From positions 1 through 64,000 of the forward strand of contig JAPXFQ010002381.1 in NCBI GenBank assembly GCA_028564705.1: 64,000 bases of DNA, given 5' to 3'. The position numbers and the translations under genes were made by a program. Within the stretch, counting starts at the first letter, position 1, and the number at the start of each line of letters is the position of its first letter. Under the pieces are notes generated by a model. The model did no database searches, was not told the DNA's origin, and saw only the letters and a list, made by a program, of their open reading frames with translations. Source of the stretch: Apricaphanius iberus. Its lineage: Eukaryota > Chordata > Actinopteri > Cyprinodontiformes > Aphaniidae. Of the stretch, positions 11,901 to 20,196 are shown piece after piece.

Positions 11901-14900
11901 CTGTTATCCAGTCTTTCCCCACAGAGAAGTTAATCTAGCAGAGATGGAAAAAAAACTTTAGGTATAAGCCTATAACATTAAGTTAGAGTATTCATCCTTC
12001 TTGAGCTTTTTCAGATGATCTTATTATAGCCACAACGTATTTTACAATATATTTTTCAGATCAAACAAAATGAGTAGTGAATTTCAAAGAAACACATATT
12101 GTTTTGAATTACTTTATGAACAAAAAACAGAAATGTGTGGCCTGCATATGGCCACAGCTCCCTGAGTAAGCTCCTTGTAGAGCCCCCTTTTTCTGCTCAT
12201 TATTCTTTGTAAAACCCCTCAAACTTATTCAGTTTGCATAGAGAGCCTGAAGACCATTCATTTTATCGTATTACCTTTGATTCTCATTTGGATTTACATC
12301 TAGACTTTGGGCATTTTTAACTGTACTTAACACATTACATTGTAGCTCTAGCGGTATGTTTAAGGTCATTGTCATGCTGGAAGGAGAGGATTCCATTTAG
12401 CTCCATCTGTCTTGATATCATGACTGACCAGCCTCCCTATCGCTGCAAAAGTATTGTACTGCCCACCACCACGTTTTTTTTTTTATAGTTCCATACCCTT
12501 TCCATTTCCAGATAACGGCTTGAACAGAGCTCTTTAAGATGTTCAAAACACTATTAGCTAACCCATCTTCTCCACAACCTACAGCATGCCCTCTCTGCTG
12601 CGTTCTGTGGTCTTCATGATGTTGCTTTTCAAAATTGTTCGCTAAGAGACCTTCATTGTAGAGCTGTATTTATAATGGGATTAAATTGCAGAGAGGAAAA
12701 CAAACTAGGTGATTTCTCAAAAATTTCATTTGGTTATAAGAGTTCAAGGGGCCATGTTACAAAAGTATGCAACAGTTTTTAGACCTTTATTTTTTTAATA
12801 ACTATTCAAAAATCCATATCTTATTTTCATCTTCTTTATGTTTTGGAAAAAAATGTACTTACCCTTATAAAACACACTGTTTGTGTTTGTCACTGTTGTG
12901 ACATGAAAAAGCTCAAGTGGCTTGAATACTCTGCAATGCATTGTAAATATAAGCAGCTATTTCACAGCACATACCTGACTCCATAAGCTGCCTGATTGGA
13001 CGATAGATTTCCACGCACAGCATACCTCAGCACAGTTTAGCCAGTCTCTTAATTCTAAATACTGAAAGATCTGAGGAAAGAAATGTATTTACACAAACGG
13101 ATTTGATCTCTTCGAAATGTTTCAGGCAAGACGCTGGTACAGATATTCAGACACAAACAAGGAGGCAACTCTGATGCTGACAGACTGATAGTTATTTCTC
13201 TGGGGTCTAAGTTTAACAGAACGAGCTGCTGGCACCCAGATGCGGTCCGCCATCCCCTCAGCCAACTTTTTAAGGCAGAGATATTTGAACAAGCAGTCCC
13301 CGTCTGTTTCCAAACATAGTCATGCCGAGGCCGTATTTATCAAGAGAGGTGTTTAACAGAAACACCAGGGTAAGGAAAGTAAAATGTGCTCCCACTTTGC
13401 CAGCAGCTCTGGATCCAACACGAACAAAGGCTACAAGTGGAAAGAGCGAGCATGGTTAATAATAGACCAAGTTAAAACTATCTATACTGTGATGTATATA
13501 AACGTGTATATAAACGATGTATGAATATATGCATGAGACACAGACTGCAATAAAATTATAATGATCTCCATCTGAGTTCAATCACTCAAAGAGCCTGTTT
13601 GCAGCAGAGTTCACACGGTTATATTTAGGAGAAATGATCTCATCTCACCAAATCCTTACAGAAGAAAACAGAGCAGCTGGAGCTTCGACACAAAGAATGG
13701 TGAGAGCTGCAGAGCTACCTTCAGTGAGAGGTAATGAGGGAGCGCTGAGATGCCGTCAACTCTTTCCCCAGTCTGCTGATCCTTACGGTTCAATTCTGAG
13801 ACACTTAGCTCCAGCTTCTGCAAGATTCATGATCAAATGAACACTAGTAAAGGAGAGAGCAATTTGGGTTTAAAAGACTTTCAGAATATCCTAATTACCT
13901 TGAAATAATCTTTTGTCTTCCTTGAGTCCTTTGCAACAACACGCCAAGCAGCTAGGATGCGCTGGAGACGGTTGGCGTTCACCAAAGTCTGGAGTCTGAC
14001 GATGGCCGCTAAATGAAACAATAAACCTGGTATTACAAAAAAAAAAAAAACCCAAAACGACTGACATACCTACCTTGATAATCTATTAATTTAAATATGG
14101 ATTTTATTATTTTTCAGCTCTATGCTGCTATGTTGCATAAAAACTGTATTGTGTGCAGAGGGCATGCCATCCTGCCTTATGTCTGTAACTCTGGGTTTTA
14201 CTCCTGGTGTACTGCAATAAGAAGCCAGAGTAGTGAGGACATATTGTTTTGGCATTAAATTTTTCCCGTGTTTTTGTTCAAACATGGCTAATAAAAAGTT
14301 CCGAACTTATTGTCACCATCTGGTCACGTTCTGATTTACAGAGCAAAAAAGTTAAGACCAAGAAGGACGAAGATGATTCGCTGAACTGAAATAATCCAAT
14401 TGCATCTGGAAAGACTTTTAGCTTCGACACATATTTAACCACAGCAAATATTTTCTCTTGCTTTACTCATTAGAATGGGACAGCTTCCAAAAACAATAAC
14501 AACAACAGTCTTCATTTGATTTTCTAGGGATCACCTACCTGCTCTTCTTCTCTTATGTAATTTCACCCAGTCCAGCCATTTGGTGAGTGCAGTACGCTGG
14601 CACTTCTTCTCAAAGTGCATCTTTGCCATGTCCATCTTCAAAACCAGCTCTTTGGATTCTTCTTTCCTCTGCAGGATGAAAGTCTTCCACCCCCTGTTAC
14701 ACCACGGCAGGCACAACTCATCATTAATTCAATGAACAGGGACAAAGAGTGGCTGTGAGGGGTCCCAGCATTAATTATACAAGACTCAGTCTAATACTTG
14801 CTAATCGAGTCTATTTGATCTTCCAGAGTTTTATCATGATCATGTTAAAGTAGGAAACAGGGGGAATAATGTTAAAGATGTGTTTTCCAGTGAAATAGGA

Positions 14901-17900
14901 TATCCACATTTAAAAAAAAATTATCTCTTGCTAAAATTAATCCAAGAAAGAAAATGCACTTAAGTAGACAAACGGATTTTCCTGAACAGAAAAGGTAGGT
15001 AATAAAATCCAAGTGTATTCCTTTGAAAAGCTGCAGCACCTGCATGTAATTAGACAGATTGTCACACTGCCAGCAGCAGTTTTCATCAAAGGTTTGCTGT
15101 TTCCACGCGGCTGCTGCGTGTGCTATCATGGATCTTTCATTTGGGTATAAAATTCTGTAAACATTATTTTTTGGAATCAAATTGTTATTCTTTATGGTTA
15201 AAATATTCTTCACTTTCAGGGTTTCCTGGCTATGCATGCTTTTATGGGGCTGCATTTTCTCTTCTCAAACTGGTAAGCATATCAGGAGCTTTCAGCCTCC
15301 ATGTAAAAATCCCAATGAAGTAATGTTCTGTTTGTTCACTCATAGGTTACAACAGTGCACATGGATACAATCTGCACAAGACCCCACCTGTCTCTGGTTG
15401 GCTTATTCCTGGTGAATCTATAAAGCCGACCTATAGGGATGAGACGAATGCTATAAGGAAGCAAAACTTTGATTCATTGCAGAGTAAACCGGTTTTCTTT
15501 AAAGAGTGGATGCGCTTTGGTTCTGTTGGCAGCTTCCCTGAAGAGCTGGTGCAAACTCAAACTGGTCTAGGGAATCAGGAAGACATCAAGGGTGAAAAAG
15601 GGCAAAATGTTTGGAGCAAGAGTGGCAAAAATGACCAAGCGCTGGATAAGCACAGCTTTTTCACAAAGCCTCTTGATTTCACTGAAAACACACTCCCTTC
15701 TACTCTTCACAGCGATCGTGTGTTAAACCAGCAACTTGATCATGATCCGTACAACAGCTTTGCTGCCCCAGAGCTTCTTTCAAATTACATACTTGATGTT
15801 GGACTTTCTGGTGGACACAAAGACTTTTTCTTTAGTGCTTCCAACAACAATCATATTCAGTCAGGTTACAAGCAACCACAGCAAAGACTATTCCCCTCGA
15901 GCAAACTTTCTGGTGATTTGTTCATTAATGGGAATACAGTAGCTGCTCTTGACGCCTCTAACCACCCAGCTGAAGATTTAATATTTTCAAAGAAGCCACC
16001 CACTTTATCTCCTTCAAGACACAGGTTAAAGAACCACAAGACAAAGCATATTCCTGTATTTTCACCTGATGATGACAATTTTATTGGTACACCTCATATC
16101 CGTTCTTTAACTAAACCCCCATCTTTGAATTACTTCATGCCATCAAATCATATCTATATCCCAAATTACCAGGGCAAAAACATGAAAAAACCATTGAAAT
16201 CCTTCAAAGGATACAGATCCATTGGTTGCAAGAAATCAAAGGATGAAGAGCATCGCTTCACATGCTCGAATGGATCTCCTGAATCTGCTTCAAACCTATT
16301 TTTTTCACATCTAGGGTTAGAAGCAAATAAACCACAAAGCAAGCAGGGTGGATCTCGCTTGGGATTTAATGTGAAACCTTCCCATACACAGCATGACTCG
16401 ACTAGAATTCCCAGCAGTCCTGAACACCCAAGCTTTAACTCTGGTCCCTTTACTCTGGCAGCCCCTCCAGAATACATGGAGAACTCTGCCCGCCACAAGC
16501 TGGATGAAAAAGTTGTCATCCAACAAAAAGGAACCCAGAAAGCAATCCCAGCTCTGAGGGCCTTCTCTGCTCAAGATAGATTTCTTTTCTTAAATGGTGG
16601 CTATGAGGATGCGATGAAAGCCGGCCTGCTGAAGCCCGTGATCCAGCCAGACGTTTTACAGCTTCTTTCTGACACCATGAAAACTGAGCCCTCTAACTTT
16701 GCTTCTTGGCCCTCGGAGCTGTTGTCTGAACCCAAAGATGCAGATTTGAAATGCATTATCTGGAAGAACGCAAAAAGCTCTTCTGCCCCAAACTCTCAAA
16801 AATCTTCCCGGTCCTCCGTCAGTACATACATCAAATCCAAAAACCGCTCTACAAGGGCTACAACATTTTTGTTGAGGACTTGTTACATACCATCCCAGCA
16901 GGCCACTAAACCGCAATGGAAAATGCCATAAGATGACGTATGGATCCATTTCACACTCCAGCTTGCAAAAAGACTTGGATAATTATGAAGAAATCTTTTT
17001 CCCCAAGTCAAAAAATGGTATGTCACTATTTTTCATCTTTGTACACTTGTTTTAAACACTGTTGAAAAGGTACCTCAAACTTTTTTCTTTTTATCTTGAT
17101 CTAGCCTTTGTTTCCAGATACGAACCACATTTCTGGTCATCAGAGAAACTGGAAGGAGGTTGCTGACTTCTGACAGCTTTTGTTTTGTCACATATGCAGC
17201 GTAATTGTTTACAAAAAATGACTTTCTAGTCACAAATGTCAAACTGCAGTAAACTCCCATATTCAAGCACCAGGCATCTTTTGTCATTTTTGACAGCACT
17301 TGTGTTCACCTACCTGAAGCATGAGCCAATTAGGTTTTTCCTGTAACAAGAGATGGCCTTTTCCAGTTGACAAAATAGCTCCTGTAAAGGGTATATACAC
17401 AAAAATCCAAAATTCAAGCTAAATCTGTGTTTTAGCTTCTCTTTTAAATATGTGCATCCTTGTACAATACCGTTCTGGAGCTTTGGCCACCATATGAATC
17501 CACAGCCTTGGATTTCAGAGCGACTGTTGTAAGGTTCTGGTCTGTATAGTCAGCGAATTTACGCCTACAAAAAAAAAGCAAATGAACAAAAAACTGCCAA
17601 TAAATTAGTGGATATGTATTTGTTTAGTGAACTGCAACAAGTTAATGGTCCAGCCACTTTATCAACCTCAACTTTCAGTAGGCCTAAATGAAAAGCCAAG
17701 CCAACTTTATTTATATAGCACTTAAAAAACAGCCGAAGCTGACTGAAGTGCTGTACATTAAATGCAACAATATAAAATTAAAAAGAAGTAAAAAATAAAA
17801 TTGATCAAATATAAGGCCACTAATGACAAATAGCGTGAGGGAGCCACCAAGCGGTTGCTTTGGGAAATGCAGGAAGTACGTACCAGTCGACTGTTTGCAG

Positions 17901-18141
17901 ATTATCATGTCCCTGGAAGGCAAGGAGCACGTTTTTAAGGAACTGTATCGGGTCACTGGGACGGGACAGACAGGAAGCTGTCAATAGCGCCTGTTGAAGG
18001 AGAGTAGCTCGCTGTTTTAAACGCTCTCGAAATACTATAATATCCTTACCAACTTGGCTGTTTTACTAACCAGTAAAAAACTTTTCACCCAGTACAGCCT
18101 ACCTTGGACATTTGTGGGAGACAGTGTTGAACTTCACTCAT
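2945..18141 (-). CDS. fbxl13: F-box and leucine-rich repeat protein 13 (DRC6), N-terminal part; continues left of window
   Basis: Ten coding exons on the minus strand: 18103-18141, 17884-17990, 17471-17564, 17314-17381, 14539-14693, 13899-14008, 13719-13817, 12975-13070, 11799-11934 and 2945-2997. They total 957 nt, encode 319 residues without a stop, and have matching phases and GT-AG ends. The ATG at 18141 gives an N-terminus beginning MSEVQHC. Residues about 100-180 are helical and basic, with tryptophans at 105, 142/145 and 176. Residues 214-258 form the F-box (ISALPHYLSLKIFQYLEL..., ending GSLWSQINF), followed by the first LRR (HLNLRGC, CRNLQELNMSEC). The family is known as a nexin-dynein regulatory complex subunit of motile cilia and as an SCF substrate receptor. 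The C-terminal LRRs lie outside the window. The end of exon 10 is the least certain boundary. Two plus-strand genes are nested in its introns. Confidence 0.87.
3143..3287 (+). promoter_or_regulatory. lrrc17: lrrc17 5' untranslated part of first coding exon
   Basis: A long pyrimidine tract ending CCCAACAG at about 3155 looks like a 3' splice site. If so, the first coding exon carries about 130 nt of 5' UTR and a non-coding exon lies further upstream. No TATA box was identified for this gene. Confidence 0.4.
3288..11551 (+). CDS. lrrc17: Leucine-rich repeat-containing protein 17, secreted
   Basis: Six coding exons: 3288-3412, 4297-4779, 4856-5061, 6236-6391, 11049-11190 and 11269-11551. They total 1395 nt and encode 464 aa; all phases match. 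The start ATG precedes a signal peptide (MRLISALILTFVVLSLTTS) and a very basic stretch (RSGKRRGPKGARQK). Two LRR blocks follow. The first has a cysteine-containing cap and repeats around LLLARNRIKAL and LDLQQNLIS, closing with NPWKCFCPMESLI. The second starts CHTYIFPRAWMDCKNRGL, has repeats such as VDLSYNKINHLKPKDF, and closes with ENPWMCDYNIHYMVYWL. Order, spacing and cap motifs fit vertebrate LRRC17 (human about 441 aa), a secreted protein linked to osteoclast regulation. It is nested antisense in an fbxl13 intron, as in mammals. The acidic C-terminal tail after residue about 425 is less conserved. Intron 4 (4.7 kb) is filled with transposons. Confidence 0.95.
3655..3935. mobile_element. Degenerate Tc1-like relic in lrrc17 intron 1
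   Basis: The stretch has phrases typical of decayed fish Tc1 transposase DNA, including GTAGCTCTTGCTGTACGTTC and ACGATGCTGATGCCACCATG. The same kind of sequence recurs at 12.3, 41.8 and 45.3 kb in this window. No intact frame or terminal repeats could be placed. Confidence 0.5.
5166..5330. repeat. Fish repeat fragment with (ATCC)n end
   Basis: It begins with five ATCC units, continues as TTTTCTAAACCGCTTAATC, and ends in a GGGTACACCCTGGGCAGGTCGCC-type sequence. This is a widespread teleost interspersed repeat. It sits in lrrc17 intron 3 next to a second repeat. Confidence 0.7.
5330..5700 (+). repeat. SINE-like interspersed repeat, copy 1
   Basis: It contains GAGCCAGGTTCTGCCGGAAG, TTTCTTCCTGTTAAAGGGGAG and GCTCAGTATGAGGGATTGCTG, and ends TGGCGCTATATAAATAAAAGTGAATTGAATC. 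A second diverged copy in the same orientation lies at about 27780-28100, where the same blocks occur in the same order. Both match a common teleost SINE-type repeat from memory. Confidence 0.65.
7253..7398 (+). repeat. Short interspersed repeat, copy 1
   Basis: The segment from AAGCCAAGCCAGCCAACTTT through TATATAGCACTTAAAAAACAG and GTGCTGTACATTAAAT matches 17693-17834 over about 140 bp at roughly 85 percent identity by eye. It abuts the broken left end of a Tc1 copy. The TTATATAGCACTT core is typical of fish SINE/MITE sequences. The family is not named. Confidence 0.75.
7409..8677 (-). mobile_element. Tc1/mariner element, left end missing, transposase inactivated
   Basis: The right terminus (AAACTTTTGGCCACGACTG, then TA at 8678) matches the right terminus of the element at 35.6-37.0 kb. 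The transposase runs on the minus strand: an open stretch from about 8092 to 7410 holds the catalytic domain, with [12 protein letters not shown], then QDDGAPSHKA, then SPDFIPIENLW. The second Asp and the Glu of the DDE triad are present, but the first Asp is His (FSHEASF). The N-terminal helix-turn-helix part (about 8390-8100) is in another frame. About 200 bp expected at the left end is absent, replaced by the short repeat at 7253-7398. Confidence 0.9.
8680..10450. mobile_element. Fold-back element with long inverted terminal arms
   Basis: The arm at about 8680-9010 recurs inverted at about 10068-10450. Landmarks in order are GTGCGTA-rich termini, CAGAATATTTCTC, CGCCAAGGAGCTCATGTTG, TCTGTCTGTCTTTT and GGAAATGTT...CCAAGAAATAC. 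Identity is about 70-80 percent by eye over more than 300 bp. The unique centre (9010-10068) holds no recognisable transposase. The outer end GTGCGTAAGCACGGTTGAGAAATGAGGGCCC resembles a known teleost non-autonomous repeat end. It directly abuts the right end of the Tc1 copy. Confidence 0.7.
11552..11798. other. lrrc17 3' UTR / spacer to fbxl13 exon 9
   Basis: Only 247 bp separate the lrrc17 stop codon from the antisense fbxl13 exon, so the lrrc17 3' UTR either ends here or overlaps that exon. No clear AATAAA was seen close to the stop. Confidence 0.4.
12300..12790. mobile_element. Degenerate Tc1-like relic in fbxl13 intron
   Basis: The segment contains decayed transposon phrases (GGTCATTGTCATGCTGGAAGG, GACCAGCCTCCCTATCGCTGC, CCCACCACCACGTTTTT). 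These are the reverse strand of a Tc1-type transposase, the part encoding the conserved histidine-containing region. No open frame remains. Confidence 0.55.
15146..15152 (+). promoter_or_regulatory. Candidate TATA box of the nested secreted-protein gene
   Basis: TATAAAA lies 42 bp before the start ATG at 15194, which predicts a very short 5' UTR. A CATTTG E-box sits just upstream at about 15138. The spacing is suitable, but no transcript evidence is available. Confidence 0.45.
15194..16931 (+). CDS. Unrecognised secreted protein, two exons, nested in fbxl13 intron
   Basis: Exon 1 (15194-15272) encodes a signal peptide, MVKIFFTFRVSWLCMLLWGC followed by IFSSQT. It ends in a GTAAGC donor. Exon 2 (15346-16931), after a CATAG acceptor, continues in phase with GYNSAHGYNLHKTPP to a TAA, giving about 554 aa. 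I recognise no domain. The mature protein is hydrophilic, rich in Ser, Pro, Asn and Lys, with only four cysteines (GCKK, FTCSN, LKCII, RTCYI) and many aromatic-Asn/Pro short motifs. The C-terminal third has a more structured stretch (NGGYEDAMKAGLLKP, QPDVLQLLSD) and then a Ser/Lys/Arg-rich tail. A possible extra donor after the stop (ATG then GTATGT, about 17017) could remove 3' UTR. The uninterrupted 1.58-kb frame, signal peptide and splice phase argue that it is real. It could be an extracellular-matrix or egg-envelope type protein, but that is speculation. Confidence 0.72.
17693..17834 (+). repeat. Short interspersed repeat, copy 2
   Basis: This is the same unit as at 7253-7398, in the same orientation, starting AAAGCCAAGCCAACTTTATT and ending ...GGCCACTAATGACAAATAG. 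It lies in the fbxl13 intron between exons 2 and 3, about 50 bp from exon 2. Confidence 0.75.
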
Positions 18142-19189
18142 CTTCAGGCTTGTATCAAGATGCAGCTGCCATATTTTACTACTGCTGACTGGCACGGTGT
18201 GGCTCCTTCTACTTTAGCACTATTTAATTAGCACTATTTAATTACTATATTGTCAGGCAAGTAGTAATTTCAATTTGGAAAGTCGTTGTTGCTAGGCAGC
18301 GGAACAACTAAATCAGCAGGTGGCCTGATATGGCAAGACATTTGCATATAATTTCGGTTTCTGGATTTTATTCACAAGATCAAAGTCAGAAAATCAAAAC
18401 GAATCCCCGCTAAAATCGAAACGTTGACCTAGAAACACCCAAGTTTGATTTAAAAAATTGACAATTGAGTTGAAAAGGATAGACTGTTGATTTTAGTGCT
18501 GTAGCTACATTAGCACTCAAAGAACTTCAGGTGACAAATTCAAAAGATTTTGTTGTAATAGGAGCTCATTTTGAGAGTGAAACATGTTAGGGTTTTTTAT
18601 ACTGGCTTCTTAACTGTTAATCTAGTTTAGCCTATATGACGGAGTATTTATGACGGAGTCAAAAAGAAAAATATTTTGGGGTAAATTTGAATTCTGTCAA
18701 AAAGTAGTAAAATTAAAATATAAAAATTGAGATTAATTGCACATATTTTCCAGAAGAAGAAAAAAAAACATTGTCATAAAAGTAAAATTATGAATGAAAG
18801 ACTGACATTTTTAGATTAATTGCAGATATTTTCTGGGGGGGGGGGGGTAATTCTCTGGTGTTGAAAAGTAGAAAATTTGCAAGAAAAAAACTAACAAATT
18901 TCATTGATTGAAGGCCAAAAAAAAAAAAAAAACAGCCCTTGAATTTTGAATTACAACTGATGGAACTGTTCACCAAGCAGCCCCGTGTGTTGGACTATGA
19001 CTGTTATGTAGAGAAAACAAAAGTTGCGGTGTAAACAATTTATTTACATTTGACAGTTTGTATACAAAAGGTACTCAGATGGATAGATGATAAGATTTTC
19101 CCTCAGGGACCAAAGTATTATTAAATTTTATAACTTTAATTCTTTTGAAATCTTAAGGGTCCTTTTTTGTGTTTTGAATACATTAAAAC
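18142..19189. other. fbxl13 upstream region, start of divergent spacer
   Basis: This is the left half of the 2.05-kb spacer between the fbxl13 ATG (minus) and the armc10 ATG (plus). It is AT-rich, has a run of 13 G at 18835-18847 and a short poly-A run, and shows no CpG island. A promoter for fbxl13 must lie here, but no core motif stands out. Confidence 0.35.
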
Positions 19190-19508
19190 TAGGGATGCAC
19201 CAATACTCATTCTGGTTTTGGGCATCGGTCACAATACCTTCCAATGTACTCTTATCAGTATCGGCTAAAGTTAACTGATACCATGAACCGATACTTAAAA
19301 TGTGGAAGCTCTTCTATTTAACAGAAAATGTTAATCTTTAACTTTTTTTATGGTCATTTTTATTTATCTTATTCACTATAACTTGTTTTAACAAGCAGAG
19401 AAGAGAATAAAACCTGTCTTCTAATTCATAGCACTTTCCGTATGGTAGAGTTATCCGCACTGGTACTCTGTATCGGCAAGTACTCTGATGAAATGGTATG
19501 CATCCCTA
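19190..19508. mobile_element. hAT-like MITE, copy 1
   Basis: It has terminal inverted repeats TAGGGATGCAC...and...GCATCCCTA. Internal CCGATACTTAAAATGTGGAA and AAGCAGAGAAGAGAATAAAAC are shared with 31365-31718. Flanks ATTAAAAC and CTTAAAGA could be a decayed 8-bp target duplication. It lies between the fbxl13 and armc10 starts. Confidence 0.85.
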
Positions 19509-20196
19509 CTTAAAGAAAAATTGGTTAATATTGTCTTATATTACTGATTGTGGTTACAACAGTAGTTCTAATTGGCAAATCTAAACGAAATTCTACTCAA
19601 TGACAACGTTATACGTTGTTACTGTTGTTTAATAGAGGGGAAAGGGGAGCGGAGTGTTTCTGCAGGTGTAAAAGCAGACAAAGTTATTGTATTCTTTGTT
19701 TCCCTTGAAAAAGCTCCCTTCATACGCAATCTGCTTTCAAGACTTGCGCTTAGACACAATCGGCTTGCCGTATGGCTAAACATTGGGACAACTAAAACTA
19801 GCGGTTGTGGGTTTGACCCTATTTAGTTCACGACTTAATGCTCAAAAAGCTAAAAAAAATAATCATAAATGTTATATTTAAAAACGTGGGGATGTTTAAA
19901 ATATAGCAAAAAAAAAGCAGAGTAGTTTAAGCAAGTCAATCAGGGATATTTTTGGCTGGCCACAATAAGAAGATCCGTAACAACCTCTTTGTGGTACTGA
20001 TGATATTCCTGACAATTGTAGCTTTTCAGCAAAGTTGTTTACTCCTTGCAACAATGAAAATGGTTACTTGTTTTAGGACGGGGTTTGTAACCAGTACCGG
20101 CTAACGTATGAGCCGGGTTAGTTTGAGAACAGGTTATTTTGAAACGTTTCTTAGCATCGGCAGCTAATTGCTAAGGAGCTAGCAGACATTAGCAGC

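Noticed and set aside
13122..13313. Minus-strand open frame between fbxl13 exons 7 and 8
   Set aside because: Exons 7 and 8 join directly to rebuild the F-box (ISALPHYLSLK plus IFQYLEL), so this lies in an intron.
14872..15255. Minus-strand open frame containing AWKQQTFDENCCWQCDNLSN, considered as an extra fbxl13 exon
   Set aside because: The exons at 17314-17381 and 14539-14693 already join in phase (AG plus G gives Arg), so it is not needed, and it resembles nothing in the family.
16166..16949. Three minus-strand open frames across the large plus-strand ORF
   Set aside because: They have no signal, splice context or family resemblance; they are antisense readings of the secreted-protein exon.
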